A stretch of 64,000 nt of DNA from Pelagibius sp037652055 (GTDB taxonomy: Bacteria; Pseudomonadota; Alphaproteobacteria; Kiloniellales; Kiloniellaceae): positions 1,054,001 through 1,118,000 of the forward strand of contig NZ_JBBKAH010000002.1 of the NCBI RefSeq assembly GCF_037652055.1, given 5' to 3'. Each line of letters begins with the position of its first letter. Position 1 is the first letter of the stretch. Below, piece by piece: positions 26,762 through 37,002 of the stretch. The translations under genes were made by a program, and so were the position numbers. The notes below the pieces were generated by a model. It was not told where the DNA came from. It saw only the letters and a list, made by a program, of their open reading frames with translations, and did not search any database.

Positions 26762-27823
26762 TCAGTGCGTCGAGGCTTCCTCGGGCACGCCCTTGGTGGT
26801 CGAATATTCCCAATGCAGCGCCTCGCCGGGGAAGACCAGCGGTCGGATGGCGTGGGCGGCCAGCGCCGCCTCGGAAAACCCGGTGAGAATCAGCTTCAGC
26901 TTGCCCGGGTAGTGGGCGATGTCGCCGATGGCGAAGATGCCCGCCGCGCTGGTCTCGGCGGTCGCCGGGTTCACCGTGATGTGGTGGTGGTCCAGTGCGA
27001 GCCCCCAGTCGGCGATCGGACCGAGATTCATGGAGAGGCCGAAGAAGGGCAGCAAGCTGTCGGCCGGCAATGTCTTCTTGTGGCCTTCCAGGTCTGCAAC
27101 GATCACGCCGCTCAGCTGCCGCCCGTCGCCTTCCAGGCCGGCCAGCTGGTAGGGGATCACCAGCTCAACCTTGCCGTCGGCGACCAGCCGTTCCAGCTGG
27201 CTGACGCTCTCAGGCGCCGCGCGAAACTTGGCGCGGCGGTGCACCACGGAGATCTTCTCTGCCAGCTCGGCCAGCGAATTGGCCCAGTCGACGGCGGAAT
27301 CGCCGCCGCCCGCAATGACGATGCGCTGGCCGCGGAAGCTCTCGCGCCGCTGTACCAGATAATGCACGGAGCTGCCCTCGTAGCCCTCGATGCCTTCCAG
27401 CGGCGGCCGGTTGGGCCCGAAAGCGCCGCAGCCGGCGGCGATGATCACTGCGGTGGCCTCGATCACGGTGCCCTTGGAGGTGGTGAGGCGCCAATGCTTC
27501 CCGTGCTCCTGCCCTTCCGCCTGGTGCTGCAGGCTGGTGACCTGCTGGCCCAGGTGATAGATCGGGTCGAAGGGGGCCGCCTGCTCTGCCAGGCGGTCCA
27601 CCAGATCCTGCGCCATGACCCGTGGATAGCCGGGAATGTCGTAGATCGGCTTTTCCGGATAGAGCGCCGCGCACTGGCCGCCGATCATCTCCAGGGTGTC
27701 GATCACGTGGCAGCGCATCTTCAGCATGCCGCATTCGAACACCGCAAAGAGGCCGACCGGGCCGCCGCCGATGATGGCGACATCGGTGGAATAGAGGGGC
27801 GAAAGAGGGGTCGCGTCCGCCAA
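26762..27823 (-). CDS. Thioredoxin-reductase-like ferredoxin/flavodoxin-NADP+ reductase
   Basis: A 353-residue two-domain flavoenzyme. The FAD site is DVAIIGGGPVGLFAVFE, followed by GGQCAALYPEKPIYDIPGYP, which is diagnostic of the YumC-like FNR group. The NADPH site is IVIAGGGDSAVDWAN, and the second FAD motif is GIFAIGDIAHYPGK. The CxxC redox pair of true thioredoxin reductases is absent. It passes electrons from NADPH to ferredoxin or flavodoxin, or the reverse. The start is a TTG at 27823 with GAGGAG upstream on the minus strand. It stands alone between divL and tsaE. Confidence 0.9.
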   Translation of the reverse strand: MADATPLSPLYSTDVAIIGGGPVGLFAVFECGMLKMRCHVIDTLEMIGGQCAALYPEKPIYDIPGYPRVMAQDLVDRLAEQAAPFDPIYHLGQQVTSLQHQAEGQEHGKHWRLTTSKGTVIEATAVIIAAGCGAFGPNRPPLEGIEGYEGSSVHYLVQRRESFRGQRIVIAGGGDSAVDWANSLAELAEKISVVHRRAKFRAAPESVSQLERLVADGKVELVIPYQLAGLEGDGRQLSGVIVADLEGHKKTLPADSLLPFFGLSMNLGPIADWGLALDHHHITVNPATAETSAAGIFAIGDIAHYPGKLKLILTGFSEAALAAHAIRPLVFPGEALHWEYSTTKGVPEEASTH

Positions 27824-28045
27824 AAAAGGTCTCCTCGTAACGGCTGGAAAGGGGGAACAGAGGTCGTGGCCCGCGCGCCGGCGCCTAAGATGGCGGCGCC
27901 CGGCCCTCCTGACAAGCCGCCGGGCGCCCCCGGATCGTCTGGCAGCGCCCCCCTAGGGAGACTTGGCGGGACTGCGGAGGACCGGGCAAAGCGCGGGACG
28001 CGGGACAGTTGCCGCGGCGAAGGGCGCCCGGTAAAAAGGCCGCTC

Positions 28046-28585
28046 ATGATGACCGCGATCCAGATGTCCGCCCCTTCCGCCCCGCTGCCGCCCGCTACGC
28101 CGCTCCTGGACCTGCCGCTGCCGGACCTGGCGGCGACCGAGGCCCTGGGCCGGGCGCTTGCGCGCCTGCTGCGGCCCGGCGACGTGGTCGCCCTCTACGG
28201 TGACCTCGGCGCCGGTAAGACGGCGCTGGCCCGCGCCCTGATCCGTGCGCTGCCGGGCCTGCCGGGGGCTCCCGGGGACGCCGCCGAGGAAGAGGTGCCG
28301 AGCCCGACCTTCACCCTGGTGCAGACCTACGAGCGCGATCCGGCGCCGGTCTGGCATTTCGACCTCTACCGCATCGAAGACAGCTCGGAGGTTGAGGAAC
28401 TGGGGCTTTCCGAGGCGTTGGCCGGGGATATCAGCCTCATCGAGTGGCCGGAACGTCTCGGCGCCGGGCTGCCCGCGGCGGCGCTGAGGATCTGCCTGGA
28501 CTTCTGTGAGGACGGGCAGGGTCGGCGCGCTCGCCTTTCCGGTGGCGGGAACTGGGCCCTGCGCCTGGCGGAGCTGCAATCTTGA
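28046..28585 (+). CDS. tsaE: tRNA threonylcarbamoyladenosine biosynthesis ATPase TsaE
   Basis: A 179-residue P-loop ATPase with Walker A YGDLGAGKTALARALI, the SPTFTLVQTYE switch and HFDLYRIEDSSEVEELGL, all TsaE signatures. It drives TsaB/TsaD in making the t6A modification of ANN-decoding tRNAs. Three in-frame ATGs (28046, 28049, 28064) are possible; 28046 was chosen because AAGG lies 6 nt upstream. Its stop overlaps the TTG start of the next gene, so tsaE, amgK and murU look like one operon. Confidence 0.92.
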   Translation: MMTAIQMSAPSAPLPPATPLLDLPLPDLAATEALGRALARLLRPGDVVALYGDLGAGKTALARALIRALPGLPGAPGDAAEEEVPSPTFTLVQTYERDPAPVWHFDLYRIEDSSEVEELGLSEALAGDISLIEWPERLGAGLPAAALRICLDFCEDGQGRRARLSGGGNWALRLAELQS

Positions 28586-29640
28586 CCGACAACCGCGAAG
28601 AGCTGTGCCGGCGTTTCCTGGAACAGGCCGGCTGGGGCGCCGCCGAGCGGGGGGTGCTGGCCGCCGATGCGTCCTTCCGCCGCTATGACCGTCTGCGGCG
28701 CGGCGGCGAGACGGCGGTGCTGATGGACGCGCCGCCGCCGCAGGAAAACGCGGAGATCTTTCATTTCCTCACGGAGTGCCTGCTGGACATCGAGCTCAGC
28801 ACGCCGCGGCCCCTAGCGCTGGATGCCCAGGCTGGCTTTCTGCTGTTGGAGGATTTCGGCGATCGCACCTTTACCCGCGCTCTTGCCGAGGGCGCCGACG
28901 AGGCCGAACTCTACCGCCTCGCCACCGACACCTTGGTGGCGCTGCACCAGCGTTGGTGGGTGGAATCACCCAAGATTCCGGCCTATGACGAGGCGAAGCT
29001 GCTGGCCGAGGCGGCGTTGCTGGTCGACTGGTTCCTACCGGCGATGACCGGCAGGGAAACCCCGGCGGCGTTGCGCGAATCGTACATCGCGGCCTGGCGC
29101 GAGGTGGTGCCGGTGATGCTGCCCGACCCGAAGCGCGTGCCGCACAAGCTGGTGCTGCGCGACTACCATGTCGACAACCTGATGGTCATCGAAGGACGCC
29201 AGGGCGTCGCCCGCTGCGGCCTGTTGGATTTCCAGGACGCGCTGATGGGGCCGGTCAGCTACGATCTTGTGTCCCTGCTGGAGGATGCGCGCCGCGACGT
29301 CTCGCCCGCGGTGGTGACGGAGATGCTGGAGCGCTACCACGCCGGCATGCACAACCTCGTCGACCGCTGGGCCTTCGCGGCTTCCTACGCGGCCTTGGGC
29401 GCACAGCGCAACGCCAAGATCATCGGCATCTTCACGCGGCTGTCGCGACGCGACAACAAGCACGGCTATCTGCGGCACATTCCCCGCGTCTGGCGTCTGT
29501 TGGAAGGCGATCTGGCGACGCCGGCGCTGGCGCCGGTGAAGGACTGGTTCGACCGCGAGGTCCCGCCCGCGCTGCGCGGCACGCCGACCCAACCCGAGCC
29601 ACAGAAGCCCGAGAAGAAACAGAAGGACGTGCAGGGATGA
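28582..29640 (+). CDS. amgK: Anomeric MurNAc/GlcNAc kinase AmgK
   Basis: A 352-residue APH-fold phosphotransferase. The motifs LVLRDYHVDNLMV (catalytic HxDxxxxN-like loop) and GLLDFQDALMGPVSYDLVSLLEDAR (metal-binding DFQDA) are those of AmgK, which phosphorylates the anomeric carbon of N-acetylmuramic acid and N-acetylglucosamine during peptidoglycan recycling. The TTG start overlaps the tsaE stop. The 3' end overlaps murU by 4 bp, and this amgK-murU pairing supports the call over a generic aminoglycoside phosphotransferase. Confidence 0.88.
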   Translation: MTDNREELCRRFLEQAGWGAAERGVLAADASFRRYDRLRRGGETAVLMDAPPPQENAEIFHFLTECLLDIELSTPRPLALDAQAGFLLLEDFGDRTFTRALAEGADEAELYRLATDTLVALHQRWWVESPKIPAYDEAKLLAEAALLVDWFLPAMTGRETPAALRESYIAAWREVVPVMLPDPKRVPHKLVLRDYHVDNLMVIEGRQGVARCGLLDFQDALMGPVSYDLVSLLEDARRDVSPAVVTEMLERYHAGMHNLVDRWAFAASYAALGAQRNAKIIGIFTRLSRRDNKHGYLRHIPRVWRLLEGDLATPALAPVKDWFDREVPPALRGTPTQPEPQKPEKKQKDVQG

Positions 29641-30371
29641 CTGCGGGACCCACCACCGCCATGGTACTCGCGGCGGGCCTCGGCCAGCGCATGCGCCCGA
29701 TCACCGACAAGATGCCCAAACCCCTGGTGCCACTGCGCGGCGAGGCGATGCTCGACACCATCCTCGACCGCCTGGAGGTGCACGGTATCGAAAAGGTGGT
29801 GGTGAATCTGCACTACCTGGGGGGGATGATCGTCGACCACCTTGAGGGACGCAAGCAGCCGGCCATCGTGTTCTCGCAGGAGGACGCTCTACTGGAGACC
29901 GGCGGCGGTGTAAGGAAGGCGTTGCCTCTTTTGGGTGACGAGGCCTTCTTCGTTCTGAACGGCGATGTCTGCTGGCTCGACAGCCTGACACCGGCACTGG
30001 AACGCCTGGCCGACGCCTGGGACGCGGCGGAGATGGACGCCCTGCTGCTGCTGCACCCGACCTGCAGCGCGTTCGGTTACGAGGGCATCGGCGATTACTT
30101 CATGGACCCGGTCGGCCGCCTGCGCCGCCGCCAGGAACGCCAGATCGCGCCCTTCATTCACGCCGGCATCCAGATCCTCCATCCGCGCCTCTTCGACGGC
30201 ACGCCGGAGGGCTCCTTCTCGCTGAACAGGCTCTACGACAAGGCACAGGAGGCCGAGCGCCTGTGGGGTGTGCGCCACGACGGCGAGTGGTATCACGTCG
30301 GCACTCCGGCCGAGTTGCGCGCGGTCGAGGACGCGCTGCACCATCTCGCGCAATCCTCCGGGCAGAAATAG
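29637..30371 (+). CDS. murU: N-acetylmuramate-1-phosphate uridylyltransferase MurU
   Basis: A 244-residue nucleotidyltransferase. The N-terminal AMVLAAGLGQRMRPITDKMPKPLVPL is the G-x-G-x-R-x(n)-P-K-P-x-x signature, and VLNGDVCW carries the metal-binding aspartate. MurU makes UDP-MurNAc from MurNAc-1-phosphate, bypassing the fosfomycin target MurA. It follows amgK with an ATGA overlap. Sugar-1-phosphate guanylyl or thymidylyl transferases share the fold, but the neighbour decides the assignment. Confidence 0.88.
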   Translation: MTAGPTTAMVLAAGLGQRMRPITDKMPKPLVPLRGEAMLDTILDRLEVHGIEKVVVNLHYLGGMIVDHLEGRKQPAIVFSQEDALLETGGGVRKALPLLGDEAFFVLNGDVCWLDSLTPALERLADAWDAAEMDALLLLHPTCSAFGYEGIGDYFMDPVGRLRRRQERQIAPFIHAGIQILHPRLFDGTPEGSFSLNRLYDKAQEAERLWGVRHDGEWYHVGTPAELRAVEDALHHLAQSSGQK

Positions 30372-30375
30372 CGCG

Positions 30376-33372
30376 ATGACCGGCGCGCCGGCCGTCTTCA
30401 CGATCCCCGCCGGTCAGTCCTTCGTCGATGCCCTGGCCTGGGGTCTGCTGCGGCGCTACGCGGGCAGCCCCGAAAGCCTTGCCGCCGCCACGGTGCTGCT
30501 GCCGACGCGGCGTGCCTGCCGTTCACTGCAGCAGGCCTTCCTGCGTGCGTCTGACGGGGCGCCCCTGCTGCTGCCCCGGCTGCTGCCGCTCGGTGACCTT
30601 GATCCCGACGAACTGCTGTTCGAGCAGCCTTCCTTTCCCGGGGCGGGCGAGGCAAGCCTGCCGCCGGCGATCTCCGCCGTGCAGCGCCAGCTGCTGATGG
30701 CTTCCTGTATCCTCGCCCACAGCCGCGCGCTGGCGGACGAGACCGGCGGCGCGATCTTGAGCGAGGACCAGGCGATCCGCCTCGCCGGCGAACTCGCCCA
30801 CCTGCTCGACCAAGTGGAGACCGAGGGGCTCGACTTCGCAGCGCTGAAAGACCTGGTGCCGGAAGACTACGCCGCCCACTGGCAGATCACGCTGGAGTTC
30901 CTGCGCATCGTTACCGAGGAGTGGCCGAAGATCCTCGATGGGCTCGGCTGCATCGGTCCCGCGGAGCGGCGCCGCCGCCTTGCGGAACTGCAGAGCGCGG
31001 CGTGGCAACGCCAGCCGCCTGCCGATCCGATCATCGCCGCCGGTTCGACCGGCTCGATCCCGGCGACTGCCGAACTGTTGCGCACCATCGCCGCCCTGCC
31101 GCAAGGCGCCGTGGTCCTGCCGGGTCTCGACCTCGACAGTGACGACGATATCTGGCGCGAGATTCGCCGCGACCCCAGCCATCCGCAGTACGGCATGGCG
31201 CAGCTGCTCGACCGGCTGGGGATTGCACGTGACACCGTCGGACTCTGGTCTGAAGGGGTGGCGGCTGAGGTCGATGCGGGCCGCGCGCGCTTCGCCAACC
31301 TGGCGCTGCGCCCGCCGGAGGGCACCGCGCGCTGGCGCGAGGCCAGGGTTGAGGCCTTCGATGCCGCGCTGGACGGCGTGCAGCGTGTCGACTGCGCGGA
31401 TTCCGGCGAAGAAGCCTTGGTCATCGCGCTGCTGCTGCGCCGTCAGATCGAGCAGCCCGGCACCACTGCTGCGCTGGTGACGCCGGACCGCAATCTTGCA
31501 CGCCGCGTCGCTACAAACCTGCAGCGCTGGCGCATCGAGGTGGACGATTCCGCCGGGCGCAGTCTCGCCAACACACCGCCCGGCGTTTTTCTGCGTCTGA
31601 CCGCCGACATGGCCGCCGATCGATTCGCGCCGGTCGCGCTGCTGGCTGCGCTGAAACATCCTTTGGCGGCGGGGGGACAGGCGCCCGCGACCTTCCGCCG
31701 CCGCGTGCGCGAACTTGAACTGGCCGTGCTGCGCGGCGCGCGCCCGGCCGCCGGCCTGGACGGCCTGCGTCGTGCATTGGTCGGATCAGCGGCATCGCAA
31801 GTCCTGCTGTCATGGTTCGACCGCCTGGCGGAAGACCTGGCGCCCCTCGCCGAGGCGCTCGCCGCCGAAGGGGACGGCGATCCCAAGCGGCTCAGCGATC
31901 TCGTCGCCGCTCACCTGGCCGCCGCCGAGGCCTTGGCCGCCAGCGATGCAGAAAGCGGCGCCGACCGCCTGTGGGCCGGGGAGGCCGGGGAGGCGGCGGC
32001 GGCCTTCGCCAGCGAACTCGCCGAGGCGGGCATCGCGACACCGGTCACCCGCAGCCTGCACTACCCGGCGGCCCTTGAAGCCTTGATGGCCGGGCGTGCG
32101 GTCCGGCCGCGCTACGGCCTGCACCCGCGCGTCGCCATCCTGGGGCCGCTGGAGGCGCGCCTGCAGCACGCCGACGTTCTCATTCTCGGCGGGCTCAACG
32201 AGGGCACCTGGCCGGCGGAGGTCGATCCCGGCCCCTGGCTCAGCCGTCCCATGCAGTCGGCCTTTGGTTTGCCATTGCCGGAACGCCGCATCGGCCTTGC
32301 CGCGCACGACTTTTTCCAGGCCTTCTGTGCGCCGCGGGTCTATCTGACGCGCGCGCAGCGGGTCGAGGGAGCGCCCACGGTGCCGGCGCGCTGGCTCAGG
32401 CGCATCGACGCCCTGCGCGACGGGCTCGGGCTCAATGTGAACCTGCATGCCGAGCAGGCGACGCTGAAGGCCTGGGCGGCGGCGCTGGATGCGCCACGCG
32501 AGAGCATCCGCATCAGCGAGCCCCTGCCGCGGCCGCCGGTTTCGGCGCGGCCGCGCAAGTTGTCGGTGACGCGCATCGAAACCTGGATGGGCGACCCCTA
32601 CGCGCTCTATGCGCGCGAAATCCTGCGGCTGCGCCCGCTCGACCCGCTGGATGCCGACCCCGGCGCGGCGGAGCGCGGCACCCTGGTGCACGCGGCGCTC
32701 GAAGCCTTCCTCAAGGACCATTCCAATGCACTGCCGGTTAACGCCCTCGATCGCCTGATCGAGATTGGCGCCGAGGTGTTCCATCCGATCAGCGCCAAGC
32801 CCGGTGCCTTCGCCTTCTGGTGGCCACGCTTCCTGCGCGTCGCCCACTGGTTCGTTGCCGAAGAGCAGGCGCGCCGCGCCGGGATTGCCGAGAGCTTCGT
32901 GGAAACCACGGGCGAACTGAGGATCGACGCACCCTTTGCACCCTTCACGCTGACTGCCAAAGCCGACCGCATCGACCGCCGCAACGACGGCACGCTGGAG
33001 ATCATCGACTACAAGACGGGCGCGCCGCCGGAGAAGAGGAAGGTGGACCGTGGTTTCGCACCCCAATTGCCGCTGGAGGCAGCGATCGCCGCCGCCGGCG
33101 GCTTTCACGGAGTGCCACCGGCGCCGGTCGGCGCGCTGACATTCTGGCGGCTTTCCGGTGGTACGCCGCCGGGTGAGATCCTGGCGGCAAGCCAGAACGA
33201 TCCCGCAACGCTGGCCGCAGAGGCGCTGGAAGGCTTGCAGCGCCTCGTCGCTTCCTTCGACGATCCGGCGACGCCCTATGCCTGCAAGCCGCGGCCGGAA
33301 CTGGCGCCGCGCTTCGGCGACTACGATCACCTCTCGCGCATCGCCGAATGGTCGGCGGGGGCGGAAGACTGA
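30376..33372 (+). CDS. addB: Double-strand break repair protein AddB
   Basis: A 998-residue AddB of the alphaproteobacterial type. The N-terminal half is an inactivated helicase fold; the C-terminal nuclease domain has the RecB-type motif LEIIDYKTG with its catalytic aspartate and lysine, plus RGTLVHAALE upstream. Partnered with AddA, it processes broken DNA ends for RecA loading. The start ATG (30376) is 4 bp after the murU stop, and its stop overlaps the addA start, so addBA is coupled and may share the upstream operon. Confidence 0.93.
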   Translation: MTGAPAVFTIPAGQSFVDALAWGLLRRYAGSPESLAAATVLLPTRRACRSLQQAFLRASDGAPLLLPRLLPLGDLDPDELLFEQPSFPGAGEASLPPAISAVQRQLLMASCILAHSRALADETGGAILSEDQAIRLAGELAHLLDQVETEGLDFAALKDLVPEDYAAHWQITLEFLRIVTEEWPKILDGLGCIGPAERRRRLAELQSAAWQRQPPADPIIAAGSTGSIPATAELLRTIAALPQGAVVLPGLDLDSDDDIWREIRRDPSHPQYGMAQLLDRLGIARDTVGLWSEGVAAEVDAGRARFANLALRPPEGTARWREARVEAFDAALDGVQRVDCADSGEEALVIALLLRRQIEQPGTTAALVTPDRNLARRVATNLQRWRIEVDDSAGRSLANTPPGVFLRLTADMAADRFAPVALLAALKHPLAAGGQAPATFRRRVRELELAVLRGARPAAGLDGLRRALVGSAASQVLLSWFDRLAEDLAPLAEALAAEGDGDPKRLSDLVAAHLAAAEALAASDAESGADRLWAGEAGEAAAAFASELAEAGIATPVTRSLHYPAALEALMAGRAVRPRYGLHPRVAILGPLEARLQHADVLILGGLNEGTWPAEVDPGPWLSRPMQSAFGLPLPERRIGLAAHDFFQAFCAPRVYLTRAQRVEGAPTVPARWLRRIDALRDGLGLNVNLHAEQATLKAWAAALDAPRESIRISEPLPRPPVSARPRKLSVTRIETWMGDPYALYAREILRLRPLDPLDADPGAAERGTLVHAALEAFLKDHSNALPVNALDRLIEIGAEVFHPISAKPGAFAFWWPRFLRVAHWFVAEEQARRAGIAESFVETTGELRIDAPFAPFTLTAKADRIDRRNDGTLEIIDYKTGAPPEKRKVDRGFAPQLPLEAAIAAAGGFHGVPPAPVGALTFWRLSGGTPPGEILAASQNDPATLAAEALEGLQRLVASFDDPATPYACKPRPELAPRFGDYDHLSRIAEWSAGAED

Positions 33373-36300
33373 TGGGCACGGCAGCCGATCACATCGTCGC
33401 GCAAGCCACGGAGGCGCAGCGCCAGGCCACGGATCCCGAGGCTACGGTCTGGGTCTCGGCTTCGGCGGGCAGCGGCAAGACCAAGGTGCTGGTCGACCGC
33501 GTGCTGAGCCTGCTGCTGCGCGGCAGCGCGCCGGGCAGGATCCTCTGCCTGACTTTCACCAAGGCCGCGGCGGCGGAGATGGCCAACCGCCTCTCCGGCC
33601 GTCTCGCCGGCTGGGTCACCGCCGAGGAGGCGGTTTTGCGCGCCAGCCTGGAGGAACTGACCGGCGGGCCGGTCGACGACGACCTGCTGCCGCGCGCCCG
33701 GGCTCTCTTTGCCCGTGTCCTCGACACGCCGGGCGGCATCAAGATCCAGACCATCCATGCATTCTGCCAAGCGCTTCTGGGACGCTTCCCGCTGGAGGCC
33801 GGCGTCGCGCCCAACGCGCGGGTGCTGGACGAGCACGAGTCGGCGGACCTGCTGGAAACGGCGCGGGTCGAGGTGCTGTCCCAGGCACTGAACGACCAGG
33901 GCCGACTGTCGGACGCCATCGCCATCTTGACCGCGCACCTGCAGGAGGATCGCTTCACCGAGGTGCTGCAGCAGCTCATTCACGAGCGCGGCCGCCTCGC
34001 CGACCTGAAGGCCGTGCGCGGCAACGTTGACCGTGTGGCAGAAGACGTCTTCACGCTGCTGGGCGTCGATCCGGCGGAGACGCCGGAGGACGCCATCGCC
34101 AAGGCCTGCGCCGAGGGCGCCTTCGAGCGTACCGCCTTGATGGGTGTCATGGAGGCCTGGGCCACCGGTACGGCGAACGAACAGAAGAAGTCTGAGCAAC
34201 TGGCGAACTGGCTCGCCGCCGATGGTGCCGCACGCGCTGAAACGTTCGAGTCTCACTGCGGTCTCTTCCTCACCAAGGAGGGTGAGGCGCGCAAGACCCC
34301 GCTGACCAAAAAGGTGCTCGCCGACTTCCCCGCCGCGCTCGCTGCCGTGCAGGACGAAGCCGAGCGCCTGATCCTCGTCAGCCAACGGTGCAACGCCATC
34401 ACCGTGGCACGCGGCACCCGCGCTCTGCTGGTGCTTGGCGACGCCATCGTCGCCGCCTATCAGCGCCACAAGGAAGCGCGCGTCCTGCTCGATTACGACG
34501 ATCTCATCCACTTCTCTGCGCGCCTTCTGGCGCGCCAGGGCGGTGTTTCCTGGGTGCTGTTCAAACTGGACGGCGGCCTCGACCACCTGCTGGTCGACGA
34601 GGCGCAGGACACCAGCCCCGAGCAGTGGCGCATCGTCGAGATGCTGACCTCGGAGTTCTTCGCCGGCGCCGGCGCGCACGAGGACCGCGCCGAGACGGTG
34701 CGCACGGTCTTTGCTGTCGGGGATCCCAAGCAGTCGATCTATTCCTTCCAGCGGGCCGACCCGGCGGAGTTCCAGCGCATGCGCGATCTCTTTCGCGGGC
34801 GGGCGCAGCGCGCGCAGCACCGCTGGCGCCCGGTCTCGCTGGCCGTCTCCTTCCGCTCGACCGAAGCGGTATTGAGCACCGTCGACGCCGTCTTCGCCGC
34901 TGAGGCGGCGCAGGACGGCGTGCTGTTCGGGGAGGCGGCGATCCGCCACCAGGCGAAACGCGTGGGTGATGCGGGCCTCATCGAAGTCTGGCCGCCGGCG
35001 CCGCCCGCCGAGAGCGAGAGTCTGGACTCCTGGGCACTGCCGCTGCCTAGCCGCAGCGACAGCCCGGCGCCCCTGCGGCTCGCGCGCCTCGTGGCACGGC
35101 GCATCTGGTACTGGACCGTCAGTGCCGAGGGGGCAGACGATTCGGCCTGCCAGCTGGCAGCGCGCGGCCGGCGCATGCGCCCTGGCGACGTCATGGTGCT
35201 GGTGCGCCGGCGCAACGCCTTCCTCGCTGAGCTGGTGCGCGAACTGAAAACACTGGGCGTCCCGGTTGCCGGCGTCGACCGGATGAACCTTACCGAGCAA
35301 CTGGCGGTGATGGATCTGATGGCGCTGGGCCGCGTGCTGTTGCTGCCGGAAGACGACCTGAGCCTCGCCTGCGTGCTGAAAGGGCCGCTCATCGGCTTCG
35401 ACGAGGACCAGATCTTCGCGCTGGCGCACGGCCGCGGGCGCAGGAGCCTGTGGCAGCGTCTGGGGGAACTGGCGAAGGATGATCCCGCCTTCGCTGGCGC
35501 GCGCAGTTACTTGGAAGATCTCGCCGCGCGCGCTGACTACGTGGCGCCCTTCGAGCTCTACTCGGCTTTGCTGGGCGCCGGGCGCGGACGGGAGAAACTG
35601 CTGGCGCGTCTCGGTCCGGATGCCGCCGATCCGCTCGACGAGTTTCTCTCTCTCGCGCTCTCCTACGAGCGTGAGAATGCGCCTTCGCTGGAGGGCTTCC
35701 TGCACTGGCTCGCCGCCGGCGAGCTGGAGATCAAGCGCGACCTGGAGCAGGAGCACGGCGCGGTCCGCCTGATGACGGTGCACGGATCCAAAGGACTCGA
35801 GGCGCCGGTTGTGATCCTGCCGGATACCCTGCAACTGCCCTCGGCTTCCGACGGCCTCTTGTGGGTCCACGACGGCAAGGCAGCGCCGCCGCTGGCCGTC
35901 TGGCCGGTGAAACGCGACTACGACCTGCCGATCCTCGGCCTCGCGCGCGCGGCGCGCCAGCAGGCTCAGGAACAGGAGTACCGCCGTCTGCTCTACGTGG
36001 CGCTGACCCGGGCCGAAGACCGCCTCTACGTCTGCGGCTGGGAGACCAAACGCTCGGCGCCGGCCGGCAACTGGTACGCCCTGGTACAGGATGCCTTCAC
36101 GTCCCTGGCCGACCGAGGCGATGTTGAGGCTGTCGACTTCGACTTCACGGCCGATGTGGGTACCGAGGGCTGGGCCGGACCGGGCTGGCGGCTGACGCGG
36201 GCGCAGGTTGCGCCGGTCGTCGCCGAAAAGGAGGCGCAGCGGCCCGAGGGCGCACAGCCCGTCCCGCTGCCCGCCTGGGCGGCCACACCAGCGCCGCCGG

Positions 36301-36893
36301 AGCCGGCGCCGCCGCAGCCTCTGGCGCCCTCGCGTCCCACGGAAAGCGAGCCGCCCTCGCGCTCGCCGCTGGGTGCCGACGCCGGTCGCCGCTTCCGCCG
36401 CGGCCTTCTCATTCACCGCCTGCTGCAGTCGCTGCCCGACCTAGCGCCCGGCGATCGCGCCGCGGCGGGCCGCGCCTTCCTTGCCAGCCCGCTGCACGAC
36501 CTCTCATCGGAACAGCAGGATGAAATCCTTGCGGAAGTTCTGCGCGTGCTCGACCTGCCGGACCTGGCGCCGCTGTTCGGCCCCGGCAGCCGGGCGGAGG
36601 TGCCGCTGGCAGGCCTGATCGACACGCGGGCGGGCCCACAGGTGATCGTCGGCCAAGTGGATCGCCTCTTGGTTGAGAACGAGAGCATTTGCCTCATCGA
36701 CTACAAGAGCCAGCGTCCGGCGCCGCAGCGGGTCGAGGAGGTGCCTCCGCTTTACCTGAAGCAAATGGCGGCCTATCGGGCGCTGCTGGCGCGGATCTAT
36801 CCAGGCCGGGCGATTCGCAGCTATCTTCTTTGGACGGATCAACCCCGGCTCATGCAACTCAGCGATGCGCTGCTGGAGGGTCACGCGCCTTGA
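33372..36893 (+). CDS. addA: Double-strand break repair helicase AddA
   Basis: An 1173-residue UvrD/Rep-family helicase-nuclease. Walker A is VSASAGSGKTKVLVDRVL, Walker B is LLVDEAQDTSPEQW, and later motifs include GDPKQSIYSFQRAD and MTVHGSKGLEAPVV. The C-terminal nuclease has CLIDYKSQRP. A proline-rich linker lies near residue 985. AddAB resects double-strand breaks. The ATG at 33372 overlaps the addB stop. A long open frame on the opposite strand is a GC-bias artefact. Confidence 0.95.
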   Translation: MGTAADHIVAQATEAQRQATDPEATVWVSASAGSGKTKVLVDRVLSLLLRGSAPGRILCLTFTKAAAAEMANRLSGRLAGWVTAEEAVLRASLEELTGGPVDDDLLPRARALFARVLDTPGGIKIQTIHAFCQALLGRFPLEAGVAPNARVLDEHESADLLETARVEVLSQALNDQGRLSDAIAILTAHLQEDRFTEVLQQLIHERGRLADLKAVRGNVDRVAEDVFTLLGVDPAETPEDAIAKACAEGAFERTALMGVMEAWATGTANEQKKSEQLANWLAADGAARAETFESHCGLFLTKEGEARKTPLTKKVLADFPAALAAVQDEAERLILVSQRCNAITVARGTRALLVLGDAIVAAYQRHKEARVLLDYDDLIHFSARLLARQGGVSWVLFKLDGGLDHLLVDEAQDTSPEQWRIVEMLTSEFFAGAGAHEDRAETVRTVFAVGDPKQSIYSFQRADPAEFQRMRDLFRGRAQRAQHRWRPVSLAVSFRSTEAVLSTVDAVFAAEAAQDGVLFGEAAIRHQAKRVGDAGLIEVWPPAPPAESESLDSWALPLPSRSDSPAPLRLARLVARRIWYWTVSAEGADDSACQLAARGRRMRPGDVMVLVRRRNAFLAELVRELKTLGVPVAGVDRMNLTEQLAVMDLMALGRVLLLPEDDLSLACVLKGPLIGFDEDQIFALAHGRGRRSLWQRLGELAKDDPAFAGARSYLEDLAARADYVAPFELYSALLGAGRGREKLLARLGPDAADPLDEFLSLALSYERENAPSLEGFLHWLAAGELEIKRDLEQEHGAVRLMTVHGSKGLEAPVVILPDTLQLPSASDGLLWVHDGKAAPPLAVWPVKRDYDLPILGLARAARQQAQEQEYRRLLYVALTRAEDRLYVCGWETKRSAPAGNWYALVQDAFTSLADRGDVEAVDFDFTADVGTEGWAGPGWRLTRAQVAPVVAEKEAQRPEGAQPVPLPAWAATPAPPEPAPPQPLAPSRPTESEPPSRSPLGADAGRRFRRGLLIHRLLQSLPDLAPGDRAAAGRAFLASPLHDLSSEQQDEILAEVLRVLDLPDLAPLFGPGSRAEVPLAGLIDTRAGPQVIVGQVDRLLVENESICLIDYKSQRPAPQRVEEVPPLYLKQMAAYRALLARIYPGRAIRSYLLWTDQPRLMQLSDALLEGHAP

Positions 36894-36919
36894 CGCTGGC
36901 TACTGGCGCTCCCTACATT
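36890..36919 (+). promoter_or_regulatory. Candidate sigma-70 promoter of trxA
   Basis: TTGACG (36890-36895), an 18-bp spacer and TACATT (36914-36919) match the vegetative consensus at 5/6 and 4/6 positions. The -35 box overlaps the addA stop codon. A start near 36927 would give trxA a leader of about 75 nt. Confidence 0.5.
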
Positions 36920-37002
36920 GAGGGCAGATTGTTACACACCTTTCTCGGATCCTGGAGGCCGCTGCGGCCGTCCGGGCGCCATCGTTACAGGGGTAAGTTT
37001 TC

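Noticed and set aside
33327..36416. A very long open frame antisense to addA
   Set aside because: It mirrors addA codon structure in GC-rich DNA, has no recognisable domain, and addA on the other strand has intact helicase and nuclease motifs.
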